A stretch of 45,184 nt of DNA from Bryobacterales bacterium. Lineage in GTDB: Bacteria > Acidobacteriota > Terriglobia > Bryobacterales > Bryobacteraceae. The DNA lies in the NCBI GenBank assembly GCA_016789785.1, contig JAEUQE010000045.1, positions 1 through 45,184 of the forward strand, read 5' to 3'. The notes beneath the pieces were generated by a model. The model was not told the origin of the DNA. It saw only the letters and a program-made list of their open reading frames with translations, and did not search any database. Of this stretch, positions 34,575-42,550 are shown piece by piece; position 1 is the stretch's first letter; each line of letters begins with the position of its first letter. The translations under genes were made by a program, and so were the position numbers.

Positions 34575-35803
34575 TCCTTCACCAGCGTGCGTGCCAGCAG
34601 TTCCAGAAAGAGCCCCACATCCGTGACGACGCCGATCGCTTGTCCGGTGCCGCGATCGCTGACCTTTGTCGCCACTGCCGGATTGATGTCGACGCAGACA
34701 ATCTTGACCCAACTGGGCGACATGTTGCCCACGGCGATGGAGTGCAGCATGGAGCCGAGGCACAGCACCACGCCCGCGCCGCGTATCTGTTCCGCATAGG
34801 CATCCTGCGCCGCGTTCATGTCGGTAATGGTGTCGGGCAGTGGACCGTCATCGCGCAGGCTACCAGCCAGCACAAACGGCACACCCGACTTCACGCATTC
34901 GCACATGATGCCTGTCTTGAGCTTGCCCGATTTGACTGCGTTCGCAATTCCACCTGCGTGGTAGATGGCGTTGATCGCGCGCATGTGATTCCGGTGCCCG
35001 TGCTCTTCCTGGCGTCCATCAGCCATTCGCACGCCGAGCGAAGTACCGAGCAACGACGCCTCGATATCATGCACGCCGAGCGCGTTGCCCGCGAGCAGCG
35101 CCTGCACATAGCCGCCGCGAATCAACTTCGCCAGATGCGGCGCGCCGCCTGTGTGCACCACCACCGGGCCAGCGACGACCACAACCTTCTGGCCGGCCGC
35201 GCGAACCTGCTCCACAAGCGCCGCGGTCTGACGCACGGCCGTCTCCACCTGCCGTTCCGAAGAGATGCCGTTCGACATGAACGCGAACTGCATGCGGTCG
35301 CGCTCTTTCGATTCCGGAATCACACGAATGCCGTGCATGCCCACGACGACACGATCGCCCTTTCGCAGATCGCGCAGCCTGCGGCAGTAGGCGCGCGTGT
35401 CCTCAAGAACCACCATCGCATCCATGCGCTGATTGCCGACTTCGATCCATTGCGCCTGCATCCGGACCATGGTGCGGTGATTCGTGGTGGAGTAGAAATC
35501 CTCCGGCGCGCAGCAGTCGTTTTCGACTACCTTGAACTCCGCATCGCCGCCTTCCACGGGCGAGCAACCGAGCCCGAGCAACTGGGCCATCATGCGGTCC
35601 ATGTGCCCCACGGTGGGCGCTTCCACACGCAGCCTCAGCCGCGAAGGATCGCTATTCGTCCGGCCAATGTGGAAATGCTGCACTTCGAAACGGCCTTCGT
35701 ATTCGACAACGGCGTCGAAGATCCGCTCCATGATGTGGCTGTCGATGAGATGCCCTTCGGCTTCCACAATTTCATGGAAAGGCATCGCAATGGAAGAACT
35801 CAT
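34571..35803 (-). CDS. LOR/SDH-domain enzyme (TIGR00300/ArgZ-like family)
   Basis: The protein has 410 residues. The N-terminal region (about 10-105, 'GHLIDSHIMERIFDAVVEYEGRFEVQHFHIGRTNSDPSRLRLRVEA') is the LOR/SDH bifunctional conserved region. The C-terminal region (about 175-405) contains 'KVVVVAGPVVVHTGGAPHLAKLI', 'ALLAGNALGVHDIEASLLGTSLG' and 'GHRNHMRAINAIYHAGGI', which match the TIGR00300 proteins. Related proteins act as archaeal-type ornithine cyclodeaminase or form the C-terminal part of cyanobacterial arginine-degrading ArgZ/AgrE. A role in ornithine or arginine catabolism is likely but not proven. It is the first gene of a four-gene minus-strand run and overlaps queF by four bases. 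No clear ribosome binding site precedes ATG 35803. Confidence 0.75.
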   Translation of the reverse strand: MSSSIAMPFHEIVEAEGHLIDSHIMERIFDAVVEYEGRFEVQHFHIGRTNSDPSRLRLRVEAPTVGHMDRMMAQLLGLGCSPVEGGDAEFKVVENDCCAPEDFYSTTNHRTMVRMQAQWIEVGNQRMDAMVVLEDTRAYCRRLRDLRKGDRVVVGMHGIRVIPESKERDRMQFAFMSNGISSERQVETAVRQTAALVEQVRAAGQKVVVVAGPVVVHTGGAPHLAKLIRGGYVQALLAGNALGVHDIEASLLGTSLGVRMADGRQEEHGHRNHMRAINAIYHAGGIANAVKSGKLKTGIMCECVKSGVPFVLAGSLRDDGPLPDTITDMNAAQDAYAEQIRGAGVVLCLGSMLHSIAVGNMSPSWVKIVCVDINPAVATKVSDRGTGQAIGVVTDVGLFLELLARTLVKE

Positions 35804-36044
35804 AGGACTAATGTCTTAGGATAACAGCCGGTCGGGGCGGAGGGCCGGAAACAGGCCGGAACTGGCGATGTGTTGCCGCAGGAACCGGCGTGCCGCACCA
35901 GTCTCCGGGACCGTGTGGCTCGTCATCGAACTTGCCGAACCGAGAGCTTCCAGTCCCCACGACATATCCGAGCTTCTGGCCGGCTTGATGTCACTCAGCC
36001 CCAGGAACTGTCGGTCGCTCGAGCGTTTCTTCAGGGGATGTTTC
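35804..36044. other. Intergenic region, no supported gene
   Basis: No protein family is recognised here. Bases 35865-35890 resemble 29907-29935 (a shared TTGCCGCAGGAACC core with similar flanks). The minus strand is open for about 80 codons ending near 35819, but the translation is not recognisable. The region may include the decayed 5' part of the reverse-transcriptase relic that follows. Confidence 0.4.
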
Positions 36045-36300
36045 TACCAGCCGGTGAGCCAGTACCCGCATCACAACATCGACAAGAACTGCCGGTGACG
36101 CGCCGTGGGCCGTGGTATCCGGTCTCACCCCTGATGGGCGCGCTCGATCCGGGACGTGCCCGGCCCGCGGTGTGGCGGCCAAGGAACTGTTTCGCGTCCG
36201 CCTACATGGCTGATTGGTGATTCTGTCGCCCACGCACTGGAAACTGCGCGCTGCGGTGCGGTTGGTCAATGAAACACTCGCCGAGTTTTGCGTAGTGAAA
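36045..36300 (+). pseudogene. Reverse-transcriptase relic
   Basis: Two adjacent plus-strand frames give a clear piece of an RNA-directed DNA polymerase. The first (to 36217) reads 'RRGPWYPVSPLMGAL' and then 'NCFASAYMADW', matching the S-P-L-x-G-A-L and Y-M-D-D-W motifs of group-II-intron-like enzymes, with the first catalytic Asp changed to Ala. A one-base loss near 36217 then shifts the frame to 'VILSPTHWKLRAAVRLVNETLAEF' (from 36217), the motif that directly follows the active site in this family. Neither the finger region nor the maturase/thumb end is complete. It is a dead mobile-element fragment. Confidence 0.75.
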
Positions 36301-36381
36301 CGGGGCGATCGCCACCCAGCGCATCCGGGAGCACGTTCAGTGGTCTGGTTTGTGGGATTGGTCCGGAGTGCCTTGCCCCAC

Positions 36382-36972
36382 TCACATCGATCGACGCTTC
36401 CGGAGCACCGCTATCAGCACCGTCCCGATAGCCATGGAAATGAGCGTTTGTGGCTCGGGGACTTCCGCCGTGACAGTGAAAGTTCCACCTTCGTCGTCAA
36501 TGCGACCTGTGACCGCAAGTTCCGATAACGCGTCTGAGCCACGGGGGGCTCCTTCCGCCAGATACATCAGGGACACAGGGCTTTGTGGCTGCCACTCCAC
36601 CAAGTAATTCCGGGTGCACCCCGGGTCCCTTAGCCAGGAAGCAACCCCTGCCGCTGTGTCTGGGTATGGGCATCCGGTACCAAAGAAAAACGAGTATCCG
36701 CCGGTGTTTACGGCAGATGTGAAATCGTAAGTGAATCCTCTGTGTACTACGATGAAAGCGGAAAAAGTACTCGTATCGTCGTCATACCGGAAGCTTCCCG
36801 CTGGGGCCTGCCCGGTTGAGGGTGTGAAGGTCATGTTGTAAAGTACCGGCGCCGCCTGCGATACGGAACTGGCGGCGATGACGCCGATGAGCAGTACGAA
36901 CCGCACCGCGAGGCGCGACCACCGGCTAGGGAGTTCCGCGGCGATGGCCACGGCGGGAGAGAATTTGAACAT
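36382..36972 (-). CDS. PEP-CTERM sorted protein
   Basis: The protein has 196 residues from ATG 36972, which has GAGGTGA eight bases upstream. The frame is open further back, but the promoter-like sequence at 37030-37059 lies there. A signal peptide-like helix (about 26-45, 'FVLLIGVIAASSVSQA') is followed by a Gly-, Ser- and Thr-rich mature region with a Cys pair. The C-terminus has V-P-E-P-Q-T, a membrane helix and an R-K-R-R tail, which is the PEP-CTERM signal cut by exosortase. The mature domain is not recognised. No exosortase is in the window. The 3' end adjoins the reverse-transcriptase relic. Confidence 0.85.
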   Translation of the reverse strand: MFKFSPAVAIAAELPSRWSRLAVRFVLLIGVIAASSVSQAAPVLYNMTFTPSTGQAPAGSFRYDDDTSTFSAFIVVHRGFTYDFTSAVNTGGYSFFFGTGCPYPDTAAGVASWLRDPGCTRNYLVEWQPQSPVSLMYLAEGAPRGSDALSELAVTGRIDDEGGTFTVTAEVPEPQTLISMAIGTVLIAVLRKRRSM

Positions 36973-37029
36973 CGACGGAATCACCTCTGGGTCGACCGCC
37001 TGGAACTGGCCGATCATAGTGTCTCTTCC

Positions 37030-37059
37030 ACTACACCCGAGTTGTAAACGGTTTGTCAA
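37030..37059 (-). promoter_or_regulatory. Putative promoter of the PEP-CTERM gene
   Basis: On the minus strand TTGACA (37054-37059) is followed after 18 bases by TGTAGT (37030-37035). The -35 box is perfect and the -10 box has four of six consensus bases. The start of the gene lies about 58 bases further on. Confidence 0.45.
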
Positions 37060-37467
37060 TGCGAGACGCTAGAAGCGGGTGTACGACAAGAGCGGTGGGC
37101 CCTTGGGCGGGAGGGGCCTTTGTCAACGGTGTCCCGCGCGATTCAATGCCGCAAGGTGAATCGTGCCCCAGAATCTCTCTACCTGGTCGGCTCCCGCCGC
37201 CGATCGACGTCCCGAAATGCCCGGGGCGCTTGCGTCGTACGGCCTTCGAGCACTCTGGTCTTCGGCTGTTGTCGCGTTAGGGGCTTGTCCCGGCAATGTT
37301 GGCGATAGAATCAAGGGGGTTTCCGATCGCAGAGTCATGTCCGAACAAGGTGGCTTCCCGGCAGTCCGGCGCACCGTACCCCTAAGTGGTCCCGGTCTCA
37401 TCTCGCGCCCTGCAGCGCACCCGGTTCGTGACGTCCGGGCAGTACCGCTCAAGGGTGCCGGGCCAGT
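37060..37467. other. Intergenic region, no supported gene
   Basis: About 400 bases lie between the PEP-CTERM promoter region and the nucleotidyltransferase-like gene. Frames of 75-180 codons exist on both strands, but none yields a recognisable motif and all have the Arg-, Pro- and Ser-rich composition of shadow frames in high-GC DNA. No tRNA or known RNA was seen. Confidence 0.5.
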
Positions 37468-37881
37468 TCAGTCGTCTTCCGACGCCTCCAGAAGGCCTTC
37501 CAATTCCGGGAGCATCAGCAGATCCTTGGGGCGGCCCGCGCTCTTCTTGGCTGCGGTCGCCTCCTCGTACGTTCCGATGCCTGAGACTTCAGCCAGGAGA
37601 TCGAGTGTGCCGAGGTCTGTCGTCAGCGTGAGAATCGTTCCATTGGCCAAGGTCGTGGCGTCCCAAACGAACGGCAGACCATCCGGAAATCCACGCGGGC
37701 GGGGGTGAAAGGGGGCCAGGGCGCCAGCTAATCGGCGAAGATTCTGTTTGTCCCTTGAATAGCAAATGTCGAGATCGTTGGTGACATGCGTGCTCCCATG
37801 GAATATCGCAGCCCAGCCGCCGATTACGACGAATTCCACGCCGGAGTCGGAAAGGTGCTGGATGAGACGCTCAAAGTTCAT
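37468..37881 (-). CDS. Nucleotidyltransferase-fold protein (MNT/AbiEii-like)
   Basis: The protein has 137 residues from ATG 37881. Residues 8-40 ('LSDSGVEFVVIGGWAAIFHGSTHVTNDLDI') contain the G-G-x-A-x-x-x-H-G-x-x-x-x-T-x-D-x-D-I pattern of minimal nucleotidyltransferases, with the metal-binding Asp pair. Such proteins often form toxin-antitoxin or abortive-infection pairs, but some are simply of unknown use. The start overlaps the stop of the upstream 77-residue gene by 11 bases, so the two are co-translated. The location among mobile-element relics supports an accessory role. Confidence 0.75.
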   Translation of the reverse strand: MNFERLIQHLSDSGVEFVVIGGWAAIFHGSTHVTNDLDICYSRDKQNLRRLAGALAPFHPRPRGFPDGLPFVWDATTLANGTILTLTTDLGTLDLLAEVSGIGTYEEATAAKKSAGRPKDLLMLPELEGLLEASEDD

Positions 37882-38104
37882 GCTTCGTCTTGGTGGCAGC
37901 GCCTCGCACTGACTCGGCGGCCATCGCCAGACTGTGCATGCGGCGTGCGCGGTCGGCGGGAGAAAGCTTGACCTGCTCAATCAGCAGCGTGACGTCGACA
38001 CCGAATTGCGTGGCGGCTTCCACCTTGCCTCCCGGTTTGGGATTCCGTAAGCGCTCAACGACGCGAGCCAGATCCTCACCGGTCAATGGGAGTAACGCAT
38101 CCAT
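37871..38104 (-). CDS. Small partner of the nucleotidyltransferase-like protein
   Basis: The 77-residue protein is mostly helical and charged ('LARVVERLRNPKPGGKVEAATQFGVDVTLLIEQVKLSPADRARRM'). It resembles short proteins encoded just before MNT-type nucleotidyltransferases and could be an antitoxin or a substrate-binding helper. There is no clear helix-turn-helix motif. Its end overlaps the next gene by 11 bases. The ribosome binding site at ATG 38104 is weak. Confidence 0.6.
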   Translation of the reverse strand: MDALLPLTGEDLARVVERLRNPKPGGKVEAATQFGVDVTLLIEQVKLSPADRARRMHSLAMAAESVRGAATKTKHEL

Positions 38105-38519
38105 ACTTCAAGTCTACTGTCTCTGTGCGGCCCGGGGGCGAAGAATTGCCCTGCAGCTTCTAATCCATCGCGGTAACGAATACCGTGGCTATCGCCAAAC
38201 GCTTCAATCGAGTCCTGGTGGATGCCCAAGACGTCTGCCAGGGTCAGGTAGGTACTCACCAGCCGCCCTATTGGGCCAGCAAACGCATCAGGGTGGGATT
38301 TTCGCGATGAATTGCCGGGCGGCCAACCGGGCAGGCGATAGGCCCTCGCCGGGAGTATGGAAGCGGGGTTCAGGCGCTAACAGTTCCGCAAGCAAGGCTG
38401 CAGTGAGTACGCGCGCTGGCCTCGTCCTCGCGCCGGTTCTTTTAGAAATTCGGTGATTGCCAAGATTGCCTTCTGCTCGCCGGGGGTCAGCACGGCATAG
38501 TTGAACGGCGACGGGAACC
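38105..38519 (-). pseudogene. Decayed coding fragments of unknown origin
   Basis: Several short minus-strand pieces look protein-like but break into different frames. One, at about 38110-38335, reads 'LTLADVLGIHQDSIEAFGDSHG'. One ending at 38288 reads 'LAARQFIAKIPP', and one at about 38440-38520 reads 'NYAVLTPGEQKAILAITEFL'. The last recalls the end of small acidobacterial hypothetical proteins. None has a start codon and full domain. I cannot name the original genes. Confidence 0.35.
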
Positions 38520-38686
38520 TGTTGATCTGCGAAACGCGCCTCGACACCGGCACGCGCATCTCGGAAGTGACCGGCCCGATGATCAAACACGTAGACCTGG
38601 AGAAGGGCATGATCAGCATCGCCCAGCATAACTGGCGCATGGATATCGATGACCCGAAGACCGAGAAGGGACGGCGCGTTCTCGCT
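38520..38686 (+). pseudogene. Tyrosine recombinase (integrase) fragment
   Basis: The translation 'LLICETRLDTGTRISEVTG' continues with 'KHVDLEKGMISIAQHNWRMDIDDPKTEKGRRVLAL'. This is the start of the catalytic domain of a phage-type integrase: T-G-x-R-I-S-E contains the first catalytic Arg, followed by the K-T-x-x-x-x-R-x-L strand. The N-terminal domain and the second half, with H-x-x-R and Tyr, are missing. The right edge runs into the 3' end of the PD40 gene at about 38686, so the break coincides with a join of unrelated DNA. Confidence 0.8.
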
Positions 38687-39400
38687 CTACTGGAAACGTT
38701 CCACCATGATGAGGTCGCCGGAGCGCAGTTCCTCAGTCGTAAACAGAAGCCGCGTGCCGTCGGGTGAGACGGCCATCCCGTTTCCGAGCCCGCGTTCGAC
38801 GCGGGTCACCGTCTCAACAGTCCTGGTGGCGAATCGGTAGAATCGCAATTCGAACGATCGCATGGGGTCCTTGGAATATGCGAAGGCAATGCCATCTTGT
38901 CCGATCGCGAAATTCTGTGGTAGACGGAGTGACCGGACCCCATCCGCCACTGGAACTTCGTCCCCGCCCCCAACTGGCACGCGCCAAACCGGACTGGAAA
39001 TCAGACTTTTGGCAAAGAAGAGAAACCGGCCGTCCTTGGATTCGGTTCCGCCGAACCCGCCGCCTTGGGTTACCTGGGCCCCCGGCCCTGATCCGTCCGA
39101 CGGCATCTTCCAGGTCTGAGATGTCCCCGTACGATCCGAGGCGAAGTAGATCCAACCGCCATCGCGCGACCAGCTCGGCAGCATGTCGCGCGCCGGGTGC
39201 CCGGTCAGGCGGCGCGGCCTTCCTCCGGCAGAGCCGATTGTGCAGATGTCTTCGGCGGCGCTCGTAAATCGGCAGGTATACGCGATCTGCCGGCCGTCTG
39301 GGGACCACGCCGGTGAGTCTGCCGCAGCCGCGTCGGTCAGGAGTGACGGATTCGACCCGTCCCGGTCCGCCTTCTTCCGCAATCCTCGCAAGTCCGGCAT
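38687..39400 (-). pseudogene. 5'-truncated PD40/TolB-type beta-propeller
   Basis: The 237 codons encode WD40-like PD40 blades: 'DSPAWSPDGRQIAY', 'MLPSWSRDGGWIYFASDR' and 'GMAVSPDGTRLLFTTEE'. Full-length acidobacterial relatives begin with a winged-helix or kinase domain and have six or more blades. Here the sequence begins abruptly mid-blade, four bases from the stop of the TolC-like gene. An ATG at 39400 exists, and I cannot exclude translation. It is most likely the C-terminal remnant of a regulator cut by rearrangement. Confidence 0.65.
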
Positions 39401-39403
39401 CCC

Positions 39404-40690
39404 CTACTCAAAAAACCCATAGACATTCCCCATCGCGCGGGCCAGGCGCGCACGAGCAACGAAATAGTCGTACCGGCTGCGGATCTCGAAGTCTTCGGCT
39501 TGTGCGAGAATCCCCTGCGCCTGTGTGGTGTCGATGTTCGTCGAGATACCCGCGCCGAAGCGCAAGCGCGCCAGTTCCAGCGCCTCACGGGCCGCCTTCG
39601 TCGCCAGTCCGGCGGAACGAAGAGTCTCGATCGCCGCCGCCATCTCGATTTGCGACTGGCGGACTTCTTCCGCAACCCGCAGTTCCTGGCCGCGGCGCTC
39701 GGACTTCGCCTGCTCGACGCGGTACTTCGCAGCCGCAATCTCCGACTCGATGCGGCGGCCGGTCCACAACGGAATGGTGAGCGTCGCACCCACCGAGTAA
39801 GTGGAGAGACTGCGTTCGGGCCCAACACCGGCGACCCCGTAGTCCCCCGTGAAAGCAAGTTTCGGCAAGCGATCCCGCTCGGCGCTCTCTTTGTCGAGCG
39901 AGGCGACTCGCAAGCGCGAGTCAATCGATCGCAACTCCGGGCGCTGGGCGAGTGCGATCTTCACCGCATCCTCCGCAGTTGGCCGCACCTCAAGAACGGG
40001 AGCCTCCAATTGCACAGGCTCCTCCGGCGGCAGGCCGATGGTCCGCAGCATGGCCGTCTGCAGAACATCGCGGTCGCGCCTGGCTTGTGTTACCGCCGCC
40101 TGTTCGACATGAAACTGCTGTTCCGCCCGCGCAACGTCGAGTTTGTTCGCAGTGCCTGCCTGCTCGAAATCCAGGGCCTGGCGCAGAACGGCCTGCGCGG
40201 TTTCCACACGTGCCTCCGCGGCCTTGATGCGGGACTCGGCTTGCTGGACCTGCAGATACAGTTGAAGCACCGCGACGAGAGCCGCGTCACGCGTTGTCTC
40301 CGCGTCGAAGTTCAGGCCGCGCTCACGCTCGCGGGAAGCCTTGATCTTCGAAAGCAGGCTCAAATCGAGAACCGTTTGCGTCAACACCGGCCGCGCGTTG
40401 AAGGTGCGGAACGGGCCGACACGATCGCCGAAACCGGGGAAGATCAGGCCGATGTTCTGCAGATTGATGGTCTGATAGGTGCCTGTCGTCACAGCGTTCA
40501 ACTGGGGTTGATAGGCCGACTTCACGACGCCTGTGTTGGCCTGCGCTTCGAGCACTCGCAAGCGCGCCAGTTGGATTTCGGGGCTTTGCTTCGCGGTCTG
40601 GTCCAGAGCCTCACGAAGCGTCAGCGTGCGCGGCGCGGTCTGAGCGGCCACTATCGGGACACTGAGAGCGAGCAATGCGATGGTCCGCAT
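39404..40690 (-). CDS. TolC-family outer-membrane efflux protein
   Basis: The protein has 428 residues. A signal peptide ('TIALLALSVPIVAAQ', about 1-17) precedes two outer-membrane-efflux repeats (about 25-215 and 235-420) of long helices rich in Ala, Gln and Arg, with the usual strands 'QPQLNAVTTGTYQ' and 'LPKLAFTGDYGVAGVG'. It forms the outer-membrane channel of a tripartite pump. ATG 40690 has GGAGA upstream. It is the last gene of the efflux operon, 57 bases after the membrane-fusion gene. Confidence 0.9.
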   Translation of the reverse strand: MRTIALLALSVPIVAAQTAPRTLTLREALDQTAKQSPEIQLARLRVLEAQANTGVVKSAYQPQLNAVTTGTYQTINLQNIGLIFPGFGDRVGPFRTFNARPVLTQTVLDLSLLSKIKASRERERGLNFDAETTRDAALVAVLQLYLQVQQAESRIKAAEARVETAQAVLRQALDFEQAGTANKLDVARAEQQFHVEQAAVTQARRDRDVLQTAMLRTIGLPPEEPVQLEAPVLEVRPTAEDAVKIALAQRPELRSIDSRLRVASLDKESAERDRLPKLAFTGDYGVAGVGPERSLSTYSVGATLTIPLWTGRRIESEIAAAKYRVEQAKSERRGQELRVAEEVRQSQIEMAAAIETLRSAGLATKAAREALELARLRFGAGISTNIDTTQAQGILAQAEDFEIRSRYDYFVARARLARAMGNVYGFFE

Positions 40691-40746
40691 GAGAAGGGTC
40701 TCCTATTTCCAGGGGTTACTGTTACAGGCGTTACTTGCTGCTGGCG

Positions 40747-41790
40747 TTACTTCGTTTCGATATAGGCGTCGACCCGGAGGCCGACCGGCAAAGTCTGACC
40801 TGCATCGAGTTCGACGAGTGTCTCGAGGATCTTGGTATCCACGCGCTCGGTCGGCTCGTCGGTGCGGACATTCTTGCGGCCGAGCTTCTGCCCGATCTGT
40901 ACTACGCGCCCGGTGAACTTCTTCGTGCCATAGGCGTCCGCCGTGGCCCATGCGGTTTGGCCGACCGCAAGGCGGGCGACGTCCGTCTCATCCACGTCGA
41001 CACGGACGCGGAGCTTCGACGTGTCGCCGAGGGAGACGATGGGTGTGTTTGCGTTGGTGGAGACGCTTTCCCCGGTCTTCAAGTAGCGATGCAGAACCAC
41101 ACCGTGAAGGGGGGAGCGGATGTAGGTTTTCTCCAGCATCGCTTCCGCTTCGTGGATACGAGCCTTTGCCTGAGCGATCTCCGCCTCCGCGCGCAGGCGT
41201 TCGTCCACCCGGGCGTCGGCGTCGGCCAGCGCGAAACGCTCTTTGGCGCCTTCCACGCGCGCCTGCATCACACGATACTCGCGATCGGTGAGGTCAAACT
41301 CGGTGCGGCTAATGGCTCCGCGCTCAAGCAACTGTTGGCGGCGAGCACGTTCGGCGCGCGCATTTTCGAGCATTGCTTCTGCTTCGCGAATGGAGGCTCG
41401 GGCCTCGCGGCGCTCTTCCTGACGGGTGCCGTTGAGCAGCCGCTGCAACGCCGCCTCACGCTCGGCGAGAGTCGCTTTCGCGAGTTCCACCCGCGCCAGG
41501 TAGTCGCCATTTTCTAGCACGGCGATCACTTGGCCCTTGCGCACAATACTGCCTTCCTCCACGACCACCGCTTTGAGCTTGCCATCCATCTCGGCGCCGA
41601 TTTTGACTTCCTCTGAGGCAGGTTCCACACGCCCGGCGGCGACGATTGGCCGCGGAGCCCCAGTGGTAACAGCTTCCGGAGTTGCTGTCGCGGCGGCGGG
41701 CTTGCCGGAGGTCTGGGGAGTCAGTTTCGGATAGAGCAGGAAGGTTCCCGCAATTCCCATCAAGGTAATCAGCACTAAGTTCCGTTTCAT
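40747..41790 (-). CDS. HlyD/DevB-like membrane-fusion protein
   Basis: The protein has 347 residues from ATG 41790, with AGGAGG six bases upstream. One N-terminal helix (about 5-22, 'LITLMGIAGTFLLYP') anchors it in the inner membrane. A biotinyl-lipoyl-like half (about 55-95, 'VEEGSIVRKGQVIAVLENGDY'), a long hairpin of coiled coil (about 95-195) and a beta-barrel part ('RSPLHGVVLHRYLKTGESVS') follow. It links the ABC permease to TolC. The order permease, ATPase, fusion protein and TolC matches DevCAB-type exporters, which move lipids or small compounds. Confidence 0.9.
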   Translation of the reverse strand: MKRNLVLITLMGIAGTFLLYPKLTPQTSGKPAAATATPEAVTTGAPRPIVAAGRVEPASEEVKIGAEMDGKLKAVVVEEGSIVRKGQVIAVLENGDYLARVELAKATLAEREAALQRLLNGTRQEERREARASIREAEAMLENARAERARRQQLLERGAISRTEFDLTDREYRVMQARVEGAKERFALADADARVDERLRAEAEIAQAKARIHEAEAMLEKTYIRSPLHGVVLHRYLKTGESVSTNANTPIVSLGDTSKLRVRVDVDETDVARLAVGQTAWATADAYGTKKFTGRVVQIGQKLGRKNVRTDEPTERVDTKILETLVELDAGQTLPVGLRVDAYIETK

Positions 41791-41811
41791 GTTTGTCCTC
41801 CTGGCTATTAC

Positions 41812-42522
41812 TCAATGCACTAAGTTAGCGGCTTCATCCTTGGAATACTCGTTTGCGATGCGGCCATCTTCAATGCGGACGGCGCGATCGGCGTACTGGA
41901 GCACCCGCGGATCATGGGTCACCACCACCACCGCGCGATTGCGCTGCTTCGCGAGACCATGCAGGATTTCGAGCACCGTGCGTCCGCTCTGCGAATCGAG
42001 CGCGGCGGTCGGCTCGTCGGCAAGAATGATGGGCGGGTCGCCCGCAAGTGCCCTGGCGATCGCGACGCGCTGTTTCTGCCCGCCGCTGAGGTTGGCGGGA
42101 TACTCGCGAGCCTTGGCGGCCAGGCCGACCTGCTCCAGCAGTTCCATCGACCGTTTGCGGGCCTTGCCGCCGCGAATGCCCTTCAGGTCGAGAGCGATCT
42201 CAACATTCTCCCGCACGGTGAGCGCGGGAAAGAGGTTGAAGCCCTGGAAGATAAAACCGAAGTGATCGAGGCGGACGCTGGGAAGTTCCGATTCCCGCAG
42301 TCCGACGATTTCCTTGCCCTCCACCTGCACACTACCCGCCGAAGCGCGCAGGATGCAGCCGATGATCGAGATAAGCGTCGTCTTGCCGCTGCCGGAAGGC
42401 CCCATCAGAACCAGCAGTTCACCCGAATGAATATCCAGCGACACACCGTTCAGCGCGTGCACTTGCGCCGAGCCGGAGCCATAAGTTTTCATCAGTTCGC
42501 GGATTTGAATCATCGCACCCAT
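41812..42522 (-). CDS. DevA/LolD-like ABC ATPase
   Basis: The protein has 236 residues from ATG 42522, preceded by GGGGA; an open extension to 42615 overlaps the permease gene and is unlikely. It shows Walker A 'GPSGSGKTT', Q-loop 'GFIFQGFNL', signature 'LSGGQKQRV', Walker B 'IILADEPTAALD' and H-loop 'VVTHD'. It belongs to the MacB/LolD/DevA class that works with FtsX-type permeases and acts by mechanotransmission. It lies between the permease and the fusion-protein genes. Confidence 0.92.
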   Translation of the reverse strand: MGAMIQIRELMKTYGSGSAQVHALNGVSLDIHSGELLVLMGPSGSGKTTLISIIGCILRASAGSVQVEGKEIVGLRESELPSVRLDHFGFIFQGFNLFPALTVRENVEIALDLKGIRGGKARKRSMELLEQVGLAAKAREYPANLSGGQKQRVAIARALAGDPPIILADEPTAALDSQSGRTVLEILHGLAKQRNRAVVVVTHDPRVLQYADRAVRIEDGRIANEYSKDEAANLVH

Positions 42523-42550
42523 GAGTAATTCCCCGTAAGTCAGTATCTTG

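Noticed and set aside
34520..35824. A 434-codon open frame antisense to the LOR/SDH-type gene and queF
   Set aside because: It covers two recognised overlapping genes, and its translation is His- and Arg-rich without motifs.
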